Below, piece after piece: positions 8,590 to 17,625 of a DNA stretch of 64,000 bases; positions within the stretch are counted from its first letter, which is position 1; every line of letters begins with the position of its first letter. The notes under the pieces were generated by a model. It was not told where the DNA came from. It saw only the letters and a program-made list of their open reading frames with translations, and ran no database searches. Source of the stretch: Rhodoferax_B sp049316285 (GTDB taxonomy: Bacteria > Pseudomonadota > Gammaproteobacteria > Burkholderiales > Burkholderiaceae_C); NCBI RefSeq assembly GCF_049316285.1, contig NZ_JBMOXA010000001.1:248001-312000 (forward strand). The letters are read 5' to 3'. The position numbers and the translations under genes were made by a program.

Positions 8590-9623
8590 CGCCGCCCCCT
8601 TTGTGCTGCAGGCGTCAAGCGCCCCAGCAGATGCCGCAGTTGGGCGGCGCTGTCTTCGGCGGCGGACACCGGTAGCAGCGGCACACCAATGCCATGTTGC
8701 CAGGCAAACAGTTCGCTCTTTTGCGCGTCCACAAAGTCGGCAATGCCTTCGCGGATTTTGTCGCGGCCCAGGCCCAGCTCCACTTGTAATTCGCCGTTGC
8801 TCACCACCAGTTCACCGGAGGTTGGCAAGTTGCTGAGAAAAGGGTCGTGCACCAGCACCGCGAGCAAGTCGTTGTGCGCGCTGAGTTGCAACAGCAGGTC
8901 ACGGGTGCGGTCGTCGCGGCCTTCAAAGTCGCTGACCACCACCACCAGGTGGTCGTGGTGCGCCAGGTGGGCGGCGTGTAGCAAGGCCTGGTTCAACTGG
9001 CCGGAACCGCGTACCGCTGCGGCTTGCGCGTGCAGCGCCTGGTTGTGCCGGGCCACTTCGCCCAGCAGATGCAGCACCGCGTCGCGACTGCGTTGTGGCC
9101 GCAGTTCCGTCATTTCGTCGTCGCCGAAGACCAGCGCCCCTATGCGGTCGCCATCGGCCAGCATGCGCCAGGCCACCAGCGCGGCCACCTCGGCGGCGGC
9201 CACCGACTTCATGGCGCGGCGAGTGCCGAAAAACATGTTCATGCGCTGGTCGACCAGCAGCAGTACGGGGCGGTCCTTTTCTTCGGTGTAGACGCGCACG
9301 TGTGGCACACCGGTGCGCGCGGTCACGCGCCAGTCCATGTTGCGGATGTCGTCGCCAAACAGGTAAGGGCGCAACTCTTCAAAGGCCAGGCCGCGGCCGC
9401 GCACCTTGGAGGCGTGGCGGCCCGAGAGCAGGCTGTGCACGGGCTGGCGTGGCAGCAGGCCGAAATCACGTGCGGCGGATTCGAGCTTGGCGAGCGCAGC
9501 GGCATCGACGTACACGCCCGGGCGTACGCTAGCGCCCGCGCGCGGGGCGTTGGCGGGCGCAGGTCCCAAGCCTGCGGCTTGGTGTTTGCCGCTGCGTGCG
9601 AGGCTTGCCAGATGGAGCCGCAT
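8586..9623 (-). CDS. DUF58 (VWA-like) protein of the MoxR operon
   Basis: The start at 9623 gives 345 residues (MRLHLASLARSG...). The frame extends upstream to 9872, but that would overlap moxR heavily. The DUF58 signature is clear: 'GRGLAFEELRPYLFGDDIRNMDWRVTARTG' (split about residues 93-122), then 'RPVLLLVDQRMNMFFG', a VWA-like strand with a partial metal site. No membrane segment is visible, so it is probably cytosolic. It lies directly after moxR, as is usual, and is coupled to DUF4381 by ATGA. Confidence 0.87.
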   Translation of the reverse strand: MRLHLASLARSGKHQAAGLGPAPANAPRAGASVRPGVYVDAAALAKLESAARDFGLLPRQPVHSLLSGRHASKVRGRGLAFEELRPYLFGDDIRNMDWRVTARTGVPHVRVYTEEKDRPVLLLVDQRMNMFFGTRRAMKSVAAAEVAALVAWRMLADGDRIGALVFGDDEMTELRPQRSRDAVLHLLGEVARHNQALHAQAAAVRGSGQLNQALLHAAHLAHHDHLVVVVSDFEGRDDRTRDLLLQLSAHNDLLAVLVHDPFLSNLPTSGELVVSNGELQVELGLGRDKIREGIADFVDAQKSELFAWQHGIGVPLLPVSAAEDSAAQLRHLLGRLTPAAQRGRR

Positions 9624-9646
9624 GGGGTGCTGCCGGTTGATGTCTG

Positions 9647-10633
9647 CTAGGCGACGGCCACTTTGGCGAGCAAGCGGTCGATCACGCTGTCCGCGCTGAC
9701 CTGGGCCGCATGTGCCTCGTAAGACAGGATCAGCCGGTGGCGAAACACCTCGTGCACCACCGCCTGCACGTCTTCCGGTGTAACAAAAGCGCGCCCTTGT
9801 AGCCAGGCGTGGGCGCGCGCCACTTTGTCCAGCCCTATCGAGCCACGCGGGCTCACACCCACCTGTATCCAACTGGCGAGCTGTTCGTCCAGCGCCTTGG
9901 GCTCACGTGTGGCGTTGACCAGGGCGACGATGTAGTTTTCGACCGCTTCGCTCACTTGTACGCCATGGATCTCGGCACGTGCGGCGAAGATGGCATCGGG
10001 CGATACCACCAGCGAAGCTAGCGCGCTGCCGCCAGGCTTGCTGGCATCGGCGCCATATTCTTCGGTGCGCGCCAATCGCACGATTTCGCCCTCGGCAGCG
10101 CCTTGCGGATAACCCACGTTGATGTGCATCAGAAAGCGGTCCATCTGCGCTTCGGGCAAGGGGTAAGTGCCTTCCTGTTCGATAGGGTTTTGTGTGGCCA
10201 TCACCAGGAACAGCGTGGGCAACTTGTGGGTGTTGCCGCCCACCGTGATCTGGCGTTCCTCCATCGCCTCTAGCAATGCGGCCTGCACCTTGGCGGGAGA
10301 GCGGTTGACTTCATCGGCCAGGATCAGGTTGGCAAACAGCGGCCCCTGTTGGAAGCGGAATTCGCCCTTGCCGCCTTCGCTGAAATAGACTTCGGAGCCG
10401 GTGATATCGGCCGGCAGCAAATCGGGCGTGAACTGTATGCGCGAGAGTTTGGCATCGAGGTGTTTCGCCAGGCTTTTGATGGCGCGTGTTTTCGCCAGGC
10501 CTGGCAGGCCTTCCACCAGCAGATGGCCGTCGGCCAGCAGGCCCAGCAGCAGCCGCTCTATCATGGCTTCCTGGCCAATGATGGCGCTAGCCATCTGCTT
10601 TTGCAGAGCGAGGATATCGTCGCGGCTGGACAT
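9647..10633 (-). CDS. MoxR-family AAA+ ATPase
   Basis: A 328-residue cytosolic AAA+ ATPase. Walker A is 'EGLPGLAKTRA' (about 39-49), in the form typical of MoxR proteins. Walker B is 'LILADEVNRSPAKVQAALLE' (about 106-125), followed by the sensor segment 'LVMATQNPIEQEGTYPLPEAQMDRF' in two parts and a C-terminal lid domain. It heads the six-gene moxR-DUF58-DUF4381-batA-batB-batD operon. MoxR proteins act as chaperone-like ATPases that load metals or assemble VWA-protein complexes; the client here is unknown. Confidence 0.93.
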   Translation of the reverse strand: MSSRDDILALQKQMASAIIGQEAMIERLLLGLLADGHLLVEGLPGLAKTRAIKSLAKHLDAKLSRIQFTPDLLPADITGSEVYFSEGGKGEFRFQQGPLFANLILADEVNRSPAKVQAALLEAMEERQITVGGNTHKLPTLFLVMATQNPIEQEGTYPLPEAQMDRFLMHINVGYPQGAAEGEIVRLARTEEYGADASKPGGSALASLVVSPDAIFAARAEIHGVQVSEAVENYIVALVNATREPKALDEQLASWIQVGVSPRGSIGLDKVARAHAWLQGRAFVTPEDVQAVVHEVFRHRLILSYEAHAAQVSADSVIDRLLAKVAVA

Positions 10634-10645
10634 TCTTGCTTCCTT

Positions 10646-13258
10646 TCAGCGTTCGGGCGGTGGTGGCGTGCCGTTGCCGACAAACCAGCGGTAGTAGGGG
10701 TTGCGGTTGTCGGCAGCCAGCACTCGGCGTATGGTCGCGGTCCAGGCGTCGCGGTTGCCCTCATAGGCATGCAGGCCGGCGCTGTAGAAGGTGATGAGGC
10801 GTTCGCGTTCGGCCTTCACGTCGGTGATGAAGGCTGCATCCGCGCCCTCCAGTGGCGGCTCGCTCAATTGAGCGTAAAGCGCATCCAGCGTTTGCGGAAA
10901 GGCGTCGCGCCGTACCCAGGATGCGTATTCGATGCCGGGGCGGTCGTCGGTCACGGCCTTGGCGTCACCTGCAAAACGCTCCAGCCCGGCGCGGTCGGCG
11001 ACATAGGTGGCCATCAGCGAGGCCGCCGAATCTATGCCTACTTCGCGCAGAATCTTTCTGACCTCGGGCTGCGCAAAACGCGCCTTCATGCGCGGCGCAT
11101 CCAGCACCAGCGGCGCCAGCGAGCCCACCAGCAGCATCTCGTGCAGCTCGGTGCTCCACAAGCTGGCGTGGGGAAACACATCCAGAAAACTGCGCACCAG
11201 CGCCTGACTGTCTTCCAGGTTCTGTGTCGGCAAGGGCAGCCATTGCGCCACGATGCCACCAGGCTGCAGGCGTGCGGCGGCCAGGCGGTAGAAGTCGCTG
11301 GAATAGAGGTTGACAACACCTGCCGCAGACGGTGGTGGTGGCTCAAGTGTCACCACGTCGTAGCGTTCGACATTCCGCAACAGCTCACGCCGACCATCAC
11401 GTACACGGATGTCTATGCGCCCGTCGCCGGTCAAACCGGCCACGCCGAGATTGCCGTCAAACTGCCGTGCGGCGCGCACCACGGCGGGCAGCAACTCGGC
11501 CACTACGCGCTGCTCCAGCCCCGGCCAGGCCAGCAGCGAGCCTGCGGTAATGCCCGTGCCCAAACCTATGACCAGGGCCGAGCGAGGTTCTTCACGGTGG
11601 ATGATCAGCGGCAACAGCGCCTGCAGCCGCATGTAGCGCTGCGAGGTCATGGAGTCGCCCGAGTTGGAAACCCCTTGGATGTAGAGCCGCTTGAAGCTGT
11701 GGCCCTGGGCTTGCTGCTGCACGACCGCCACCGTGCCGCCCTGGCTTTCCTCGTAGCTGAGCAGGGTGCCGCCGCGCGCTGCAACCAGCAGGGTTGCCAG
11801 CCGGTCGGTCGGTGTTGCCCAGGCGGCGAGCAGCGCCACACCAGCGACGGCCAGGGTTGCCCAGCGCATCAGCGGTGCCGTGCTGCGCACCTGCCAGGCG
11901 GCGACGGTGCCCACGGCCGCTGCCGCCACCGCCAACGCCGCCAAGCTGTGCACCAGCCCCAGCAAAGGCACAAGCACAAAGCCGGTCAGCAGTGTGCCTA
12001 TGATGCCGCCCGCCGTGTTGAGGGCGACGATGCTGCCCACGTCGTGGCCTACGCGTGAGGCCTTGGCCGTGAGCCGTACCGCCAGCGGAAAGGCGGCGCC
12101 TAGCAGTAGCGTGGGCAGAAACACAATGCACAGCGCTGCGACGGTGAAGCGGGCCGACATCGCTGCGAAGGCGCTGCCGGTGGCAGAAAAGACAGCCGAC
12201 GCAGCGGCCGCCTGGCCTTCGAGCAGCCATTCGCCCAGGCCGGCGATGAGCAACAGGGCGCTCAGCCCGGCGGCGGCGATCAACAGGCCAAATACACCCC
12301 AAGGGTCACGCATCTGATCCGCACGGCGTGCCTGCCAGGCGCTGCCTATCATCAGGCCCGCCAGATAAGTGGCCAGCACGATGGCAAACGCCACGCTGCG
12401 TGTACTCATGAACTGCACAATGGCTTGTGACCACACCACCTCGTAGCCCAGGGCCAGCCCGCCGGCCACGGCGTACAAACCAAGTGCCAGGCGGGCACGC
12501 GCCGGGCGGGGTGCTGGGGCTGCAGTCCCAGCGGCGGTTTCAGTGCCGGCAGCCGACACTGGTGGCAGCGTGTTTTCAGCCACGCGCCGCGCAGCGGCCC
12601 AGGCGCCGAGGGCGATCAGCAGGTTCAAGGCTGCCGCGACCAGCGCACTGCCACGTATGCCAAAAACGGGAATCAGCAGGAAGGCGGCAAGCAGAGCGCC
12701 GGCAATGGCGCCTGCGGTATTGGCCGCATACAGCCGCCCACCGGCTGCGCCCAGCGCGTCCGCCTGTGGCGCCAGCGCGCGCGTGAGCACTGGCAGCGTG
12801 CCACCCATCAAACACGCGGGCAGGGCCACCAGCACAATAGGCAGCACCCAGGCGGCCAGGCTTGCATGTTCTTCCAGCCAGGCAAACGGCGCGGCCGATG
12901 CTCCAAGGGCAAAGGTCGCCGCAACAGCCAGCAGCGCGATGCCGGCTTCCAAGCCCGCACACAGCAGGTAGGGGCGCCGCATCTGGTCGGCGTATTTGCC
13001 AAACAGCCAGCCGCCCAGGGCCAAGCCACCGAAGAAGGCGCTGATACCCACAGCCACGGCGTGTACCTCCACACCAACCACCAGCGATAGCTGTTTGATC
13101 CACAACACCTGGTAGACCAGCGCGGCCAGGCCGGAGGCAAAGAGCAGCAGGGCGGGCCATGCCATGGAGGTGGCGCGGGGGATGGCCGCATGGTCGGGAG
13201 GGCTGGACGGCGCGGTTTCGCCGGAGATTTTTCTGCGGGGTGCGGTGGCCACGGTCAT
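10646..13258 (-). CDS. Membrane protein fused to spermidine-synthase-like domain
   Basis: The start at 13258 gives 870 residues (MTVATAPRRKIS...); the frame continues upstream only through a palindromic non-coding stretch. The N-terminal ~490 residues are transmembrane. They hold two copies of the motif that opens each half of this transporter-like family: 'FASGLAALVYQVLWIKQL' and 'AVAGGLALGYEVVWSQAI'. The C-terminal part has a Rossmann methyltransferase/aminopropyltransferase fold ('ALVIGLGTGITAGSLL', 'DVVTLEPPPPSA'). The catalytic Asp loop of true spermidine synthases is replaced by 'LEPPPP', so the name 'spermidine synthase' is doubtful. Its stop is 12 bp from the moxR start, so it may be the first gene of the Bat operon. 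Confidence 0.8.
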   Translation of the reverse strand: MTVATAPRRKISGETAPSSPPDHAAIPRATSMAWPALLLFASGLAALVYQVLWIKQLSLVVGVEVHAVAVGISAFFGGLALGGWLFGKYADQMRRPYLLCAGLEAGIALLAVAATFALGASAAPFAWLEEHASLAAWVLPIVLVALPACLMGGTLPVLTRALAPQADALGAAGGRLYAANTAGAIAGALLAAFLLIPVFGIRGSALVAAALNLLIALGAWAAARRVAENTLPPVSAAGTETAAGTAAPAPRPARARLALGLYAVAGGLALGYEVVWSQAIVQFMSTRSVAFAIVLATYLAGLMIGSAWQARRADQMRDPWGVFGLLIAAAGLSALLLIAGLGEWLLEGQAAAASAVFSATGSAFAAMSARFTVAALCIVFLPTLLLGAAFPLAVRLTAKASRVGHDVGSIVALNTAGGIIGTLLTGFVLVPLLGLVHSLAALAVAAAAVGTVAAWQVRSTAPLMRWATLAVAGVALLAAWATPTDRLATLLVAARGGTLLSYEESQGGTVAVVQQQAQGHSFKRLYIQGVSNSGDSMTSQRYMRLQALLPLIIHREEPRSALVIGLGTGITAGSLLAWPGLEQRVVAELLPAVVRAARQFDGNLGVAGLTGDGRIDIRVRDGRRELLRNVERYDVVTLEPPPPSAAGVVNLYSSDFYRLAAARLQPGGIVAQWLPLPTQNLEDSQALVRSFLDVFPHASLWSTELHEMLLVGSLAPLVLDAPRMKARFAQPEVRKILREVGIDSAASLMATYVADRAGLERFAGDAKAVTDDRPGIEYASWVRRDAFPQTLDALYAQLSEPPLEGADAAFITDVKAERERLITFYSAGLHAYEGNRDAWTATIRRVLAADNRNPYYRWFVGNGTPPPPER

Positions 13259-13330
13259 GGGCAGAGGGCTGTCTTCCAGTGAGTTGGTTTGAAAGCGCCA
13301 GGGGCGGTGCGCCCATTGGCTGCAGATATG

Positions 13331-13371
13331 CGCCTTGCAGAACACACGCTGGGCATGTGTTCTGCAAGGCG
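13331..13371. repeat. Perfect 16-bp inverted repeat, 9-nt loop
   Basis: The arm 13331-13346 is exactly complementary to 13356-13371, with a 9-nt spacer. It lies between the end of the sulfatase gene (13430) and the start of the fused membrane gene (13258), both on the minus strand. A transcript leaving the sulfatase gene would fold into a long hairpin, so it may end or stabilise that transcript. No T-run follows on either strand, which argues against a classic intrinsic terminator. Confidence 0.8.
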
Positions 13372-13429
13372 GGGGCGTCTGGACTTGCGTTTCAGCGCCC
13401 CCACCTGTGTCACTTCAAATTGCGCAGCA

Positions 13430-15034
13430 TCACTTTTTTTGCGCGTTCATTTTCTGTTCGATGATCTTGTTGACCCGGTCTTCCACCTGGTCGACGCTGA
13501 AGCTTGCAGGCAACTGGCTGGGCGGATACTCGATAAAGGTTTCCAGGAAGACGGTTGCCTTCAGTGTGCCGATTTCCGTGATGTAGGCATTTTTTGCCAG
13601 CCAGTCGTAATACTGGTCAGACACCACATCCGCTCGTTCGTACGGATCCATACGCAGGTTGAAGATCTTGGGCAAGCGCAAACAGGTGAAGGGATTGGCC
13701 CACACCTGCATGCCGCCTGGGGCGCGTTGTTCGCAGAAAACAATCTTCCAGTCCTGGTAGCGCATGGCGACAAGTTTGGCATCGTCGTCAAAGTAGTAGA
13801 ACTCTTCACGCGCTCCTTTCTGCGACTTGCCGGTCAGCAGATCGAGTTGGTTGTAGCCGTCGAGGTGCACCTTGCCATTCTTGCTGCCAATCGTCGTGCC
13901 TTTGAGTAACCGGTCTTTGATGGTGGTGTCACCCGCAGCAGCCAACAGTGTGGGGAACCAATCCATGCCAGAGAACATCTCGGTGCTGACTTCACCAGCC
14001 TTGATTTTTCCGGGCCAGCGCACCATGGCCGGTACACGGAACGCACCTTCCCAGTTGGTGTCTTTTTCGCTGCGGAACGGTGTGGTGGCGGCATCGGGCC
14101 AGGAGAACTGGTTCGGCCCATTGTCGGTGGTGAAGACGACGATGGTGTTGTCGGCAATCTTCATGTCCTCTACGGCCTTGAGAATCTTGCCAACGTTGTT
14201 GTCCATCTCGATCATGCCGTCGGCGTATTCGTTGCCAGGCATGCCAGCCTGGCCACGCATGGACTCCCGCACATGGGTGAAGATGTGCATACGTGTGAAG
14301 TTCATCCAGGTGAAGAAGGGCTTGTCAGCACTGACTTGTTTCTTCATGAATTCAATGGCGGCGCTGGTGGTTTCGTCGTCAATCGTTTCCATGCGCTTTT
14401 TCGTCAACGGGCCAGAGTCTTCGATCTTGCCGTCGGCCATGGCGTGTAACACACCACGCGGCGAGAAGTTCTTGACGAACGGGTCGTTCTTGTCTTTTGG
14501 CCAATAAGGGCGCTCGGGTTCTTCTTCGGCATTCAGGTGGTACAGGTTGCCAAAAAATTCGTCGAAGCCGTGTTTGGTGGGCAGGTATTCGTCTTTGTCG
14601 CCCAGGTGGTTCTTGCCGAACTGGCCGGTGGCGTAGCCCAAGGGCTTGAGGGCTTCTGCAATCGTGATGTCGCGTGCTTGCAGGCCCACGGGTGCACCAG
14701 GCGCCCCCACCTTTGACAGGCCCGTGCGTTTGGGCGATTGGCCCGTAATGAAGCTGGAGCGGCCGGCGGTACAACTGTTCTCCGCGTAGTAGTCGGTGAA
14801 CTTCATGCCTTCCTTGGCAATGCGGTCGATGTTGGGCGTCTTGTAGCCCACCACGCCATCGGCATACGCGCTGATGTTGGTTTGCCCCACGTCATCACCA
14901 AAGATCACCAGGATGTTGGGTTTCTTCGCCGCTTGGGCGTGCACGGCGGGCGATAACGCCAACGTACAACAACTCACGGCCGCCGCAAGCATCAAGCTTG
15001 CATAGCGGCGTGCTTTCGGTATCGCATTTGCCAT
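13430..15034 (-). CDS. Exported arylsulfatase (FGly-type sulfatase)
   Basis: A 534-residue protein with a signal peptide of about 33 residues (...ALSPAVHAQA). It opens with the metal-binding strand of sulfatases, 'KPNILVIFGDDVGQTN' (about 38-53). The catalytic motif is C88-T-A-G-R92, the CxAxR form whose Cys must be converted to formylglycine. The later 'VVFTTDNGPNQFSWPD' (about 298-313) carries further metal and sulfate ligands. The start has a good ribosome site (GAGGAG at 15046-15051 on the opposite strand). It probably cleaves sulfate esters in the periplasm. No formylglycine-generating enzyme gene is in the window. Confidence 0.92.
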   Translation of the reverse strand: MANAIPKARRYASLMLAAAVSCCTLALSPAVHAQAAKKPNILVIFGDDVGQTNISAYADGVVGYKTPNIDRIAKEGMKFTDYYAENSCTAGRSSFITGQSPKRTGLSKVGAPGAPVGLQARDITIAEALKPLGYATGQFGKNHLGDKDEYLPTKHGFDEFFGNLYHLNAEEEPERPYWPKDKNDPFVKNFSPRGVLHAMADGKIEDSGPLTKKRMETIDDETTSAAIEFMKKQVSADKPFFTWMNFTRMHIFTHVRESMRGQAGMPGNEYADGMIEMDNNVGKILKAVEDMKIADNTIVVFTTDNGPNQFSWPDAATTPFRSEKDTNWEGAFRVPAMVRWPGKIKAGEVSTEMFSGMDWFPTLLAAAGDTTIKDRLLKGTTIGSKNGKVHLDGYNQLDLLTGKSQKGAREEFYYFDDDAKLVAMRYQDWKIVFCEQRAPGGMQVWANPFTCLRLPKIFNLRMDPYERADVVSDQYYDWLAKNAYITEIGTLKATVFLETFIEYPPSQLPASFSVDQVEDRVNKIIEQKMNAQKK

Positions 15035-15446
15035 GGAACAACTCCTCTATTGTTTCGCTACCAACTGCCAAAGATTTGCCTGCCCATCCAAAGGATGAAA
15101 CACGCCCCTGATCTGCGCCGGCTTTGGCGCCTTCTGCTTCGGTTTGGTCAGGCTGGCGGGGCCGGTAAGAGCGGGTCTCTGGTCGCCGTGTACTGACCAC
15201 ATGGCAACCCGCAAAGTGGGTTGCGCCAATGTCTTGTGAAAACTACCGATGGCTACCGCGTGGCGGCTTGCTTGTACGTGAAGGCTATGGGCCGCGCGAA
15301 GGCTCAGCAAAGTGGATAAACATGCGCGGCGAAACTGAAAAGTGCTAAGTCATCCTAGCGCTGAGAAAAAGAAGTGTCCAGTTGTATTGCACCAACAATC
15401 AATGCTGTGGATGCATATCGTTTAATCGATGCAACACGGCGAGCCG
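15035..15446. other. Non-coding gap upstream of the sulfatase gene
   Basis: No credible gene in these 412 bases. It must hold the sulfatase promoter and ribosome site (near 15046-15051). A small hairpin with 7-bp arms (15204-15210 and 15218-15224, 7-nt loop) lies in the likely 5' leader of the sulfatase transcript. I could not assign promoter boxes. Confidence 0.5.
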
Positions 15447-16218
15447 CTAGAGCGGGAACTGCAAATTCAGTCCCATGAATACCTGAAATTTCGGCTGGCC
15501 AAGCCCTTCGTGTGCCACTGTCCATTGGGGTTCCGCGAACAAGTTATAGGTAGTGCCGCCTGATTTCCAGATCTTGCCGGCACCCAGGCCCAGGGGGATG
15601 GCGTAGTCACCGTTGCGCAGGTTGAAGCTGGTCGTGCCCGAGCTGCGCAAATACCAGCCCGCAGGCAAGTTGTAGATCACAAAGGGCTGGGCTTGTGCGG
15701 TGTTTTGTGACGGGCGGTCGCTATCGCCGGCAAATGATTTTTGCCAGGTGATCAAGCCACCCAGCAGCCCCCATTTTTGCGGCACCATGCCATTTTCCGG
15801 TGCCGGTTTGATCGCGGCTGGCGCTGGGAATCGTCAACTGCGGGCCAACGCCGACTTCCACACCACCCGCCTTGAAATGAAACACGTCGAACAGGTTGAG
15901 ATCACCCGCGCCGGTGTAGCGGCCACCGGCCAAAGGGGTATCGGCCGTGGTGACCATCGGCATGGTGGCACGCAGAATTTGCGGCATGCCAAACAGCTTG
16001 TGGGGCAAAGTGCCGCGAAACAGCAAGGCGTTGCTGTCTGCGTCGCCAAGACCATAGGAGCGGCCCACATACTGGTCCTGGAGATTGGCCCCAATGGTCG
16101 GCGTCAGCGGGTTGTTGGCGGCATTCATGTCGTCGCCGCTGGGGTGGGCCTGTGCCACTGCCATCAGTGGCAGGCAGGTGAGCAGCGTGGCCGAGCTGGT
16201 CGAGAACAGCTTATGCAT
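15447..16218 (-). pseudogene. Frameshifted SphA/MetA-like outer-membrane protein
   Basis: Two adjoining frames encode the halves of one protein of the Phenol_MetA_deg/COG4313 type. The first (from 16218) has a signal peptide (MHKLFSTSS...AVAQA) and strands up to 'VGPQLTIPSASRDQTGTGKW', then runs out of homology and stops at 15721. The family pattern resumes one frame over at about 15788 with 'PQKWGLLGGLITWQKSFAG' and ends 'FQVFMGLNLQFPL', a typical C-terminal beta strand with no early stop. The change needs a net shift of +1 or -2 near 15780-15795, possibly with loss of a few residues after GKW. It is either a real disruption or a sequencing error. Confidence 0.75.
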
Positions 16219-16599
16219 GACACATCCTTTTGATTGACCGGTTTTACTTCGCTGCCGTAACCGGTGTCAGTGGCGGCAGTTTCCATGTGCCCTCCATCGC
16301 TGCCTTGCTTAAACACATGCCTCTGACGGACGTAGGTGTCTTGGCTGTTTATTCCTGCCTGCTTTTGCAGTCGGGCTAGTGTTGCCTTTATGCCATTTAT
16401 TTGCGTTCTGTTTTCAGGGATGTAAATTCCTTTGTCCCTGTACATGCGGCTGAGGTAGGCTTAGGGTTGCCGCAGCGCTAGCCATGACTTCGCCAGCCGC
16501 TCTGCAGAGATTCGTATAGTGATGGGTCAGCCTTGTGAATCGTGTGTCGGCGTGTGGCCTGGAGTGGGCGGCGCTGGCCAGTCCAAAAGGAATCCGTAG
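16219..16599. other. Divergent intergenic region between two outer-membrane protein genes
   Basis: These 381 bases separate the broken outer-membrane gene (leftward) from its intact relative (rightward), so promoters of both must lie here. A 7-bp inverted repeat (ACCGGTT at 16237-16243, AACCGGT at 16259-16265) sits just upstream of the leftward start and could be an operator. A ribosome site (AAAGGAA, about 16587-16593) precedes the rightward gene. No gene is recognised. Confidence 0.5.
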
Positions 16600-17553
16600 A
16601 TGAAGAGACGTATCCTCGCCGCGGCCGCCTGCATGCTTGTCGCCCCGGCGGCTTTCGCAGACGAAGGCGGCGTGAGCTTCTGGCTTCCGGGGCAGCAGGG
16701 CAGTTTTGCGGCAGCGCCCGCCGAGCCCGGTTGGTCTATGCCGCTGATGCTTTATCACACGCAACCCAGTGCTGGCAGTGACAAGTATTTTCTCAACGGC
16801 GGCAAAGTGACTCGTGGATTGGACGCCAAGGCCACACTGCTGTTTGCCGTACCCACATACACCTTCAAAGAGCCTGTGGCTGGTGCACAAGCCGCCGTGG
16901 GCATGGGTTTCGCCGTGGGTCATGAGAAGACCGGTGTGAATGCGACCTTGAGCGGACCGAACGGCGGCGCGTTGGGCGGCGGCACCAGCGAATCTGTCAG
17001 CGGCGGTTCTGATCTGTACCCCACGGCTTCGCTGAAGTGGAACCAGGGTGTGCACAACACCATGGTCTACAGCATGATGGGCGTCCCGGTGGGGGCCTAT
17101 CAAAAGGGGCGGCTGGCAAACATTGGGCTCAACCATTGGTCGCTCGATGCGGGTGGTGGCTACACCTACCTGAACCCCAAGGAGGGCAACGAGTTTTCTG
17201 CGGTGCTGGGCTTTACCTACAACTTCAAGAACTCGGATACCGATTACAAAAATGGTGTGGACGCCCACCTGGACTGGGCCGCCTCGCATTTTGTGACGCC
17301 GCAGACCCATGTTGGTCTGGTGGGCTATTTCTACAACCAGCTCACAGGTGACAGCGGCTCTGGCGCCACGCTGGGTGACTTCAAGTCCCGTGTGGCGGCC
17401 ATAGGGCCACAAGTGGGTTACTTCTTCCCCGTGGGTGGGCGCAAGTGGTACGTCAACCTCAAAGCTTATTGGGAGTTCAACGCGGCCAACCGGCCTGAGG
17501 GTTGGAACGTCTATGCGGCGGTGGTGATCCCGTTCGGCGCGGGCGCGAAGTAA
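16600..17553 (+). CDS. SphA / phenol MetA-pathway family outer-membrane protein
   Basis: A 317-residue exported beta-barrel protein. The signal peptide is about residues 1-20 (MKRRILAAAACMLVAPAAFA|DE). 'GGVSFWLPGQQGSFAA' right after it is the hallmark start of COG4313 proteins, which are often found beside aromatic or steroid catabolism genes and thought to be channels for hydrophobic compounds. Many alternating strands follow, ending in 'WNVYAAVVIPFGAG'. It is intact, unlike its divergent relative at 15447-16218. It is followed after 72 bp by a lipoprotein gene in the same direction. Confidence 0.85.
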   Translation: MKRRILAAAACMLVAPAAFADEGGVSFWLPGQQGSFAAAPAEPGWSMPLMLYHTQPSAGSDKYFLNGGKVTRGLDAKATLLFAVPTYTFKEPVAGAQAAVGMGFAVGHEKTGVNATLSGPNGGALGGGTSESVSGGSDLYPTASLKWNQGVHNTMVYSMMGVPVGAYQKGRLANIGLNHWSLDAGGGYTYLNPKEGNEFSAVLGFTYNFKNSDTDYKNGVDAHLDWAASHFVTPQTHVGLVGYFYNQLTGDSGSGATLGDFKSRVAAIGPQVGYFFPVGGRKWYVNLKAYWEFNAANRPEGWNVYAAVVIPFGAGAK

Positions 17554-17625
17554 CCAGGCTTGCGCCTGGCGATCAGCTGGCATTGCTGTTTTTTATTGGC
17601 GGTCTTTGCAAGAGGGATGCATGAC

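Noticed and set aside
8050..9291. 413-codon plus-strand frame opposite the DUF4381 and DUF58 genes
   Set aside because: Composition unlike a protein and no domain; genuine genes lie on the minus strand.
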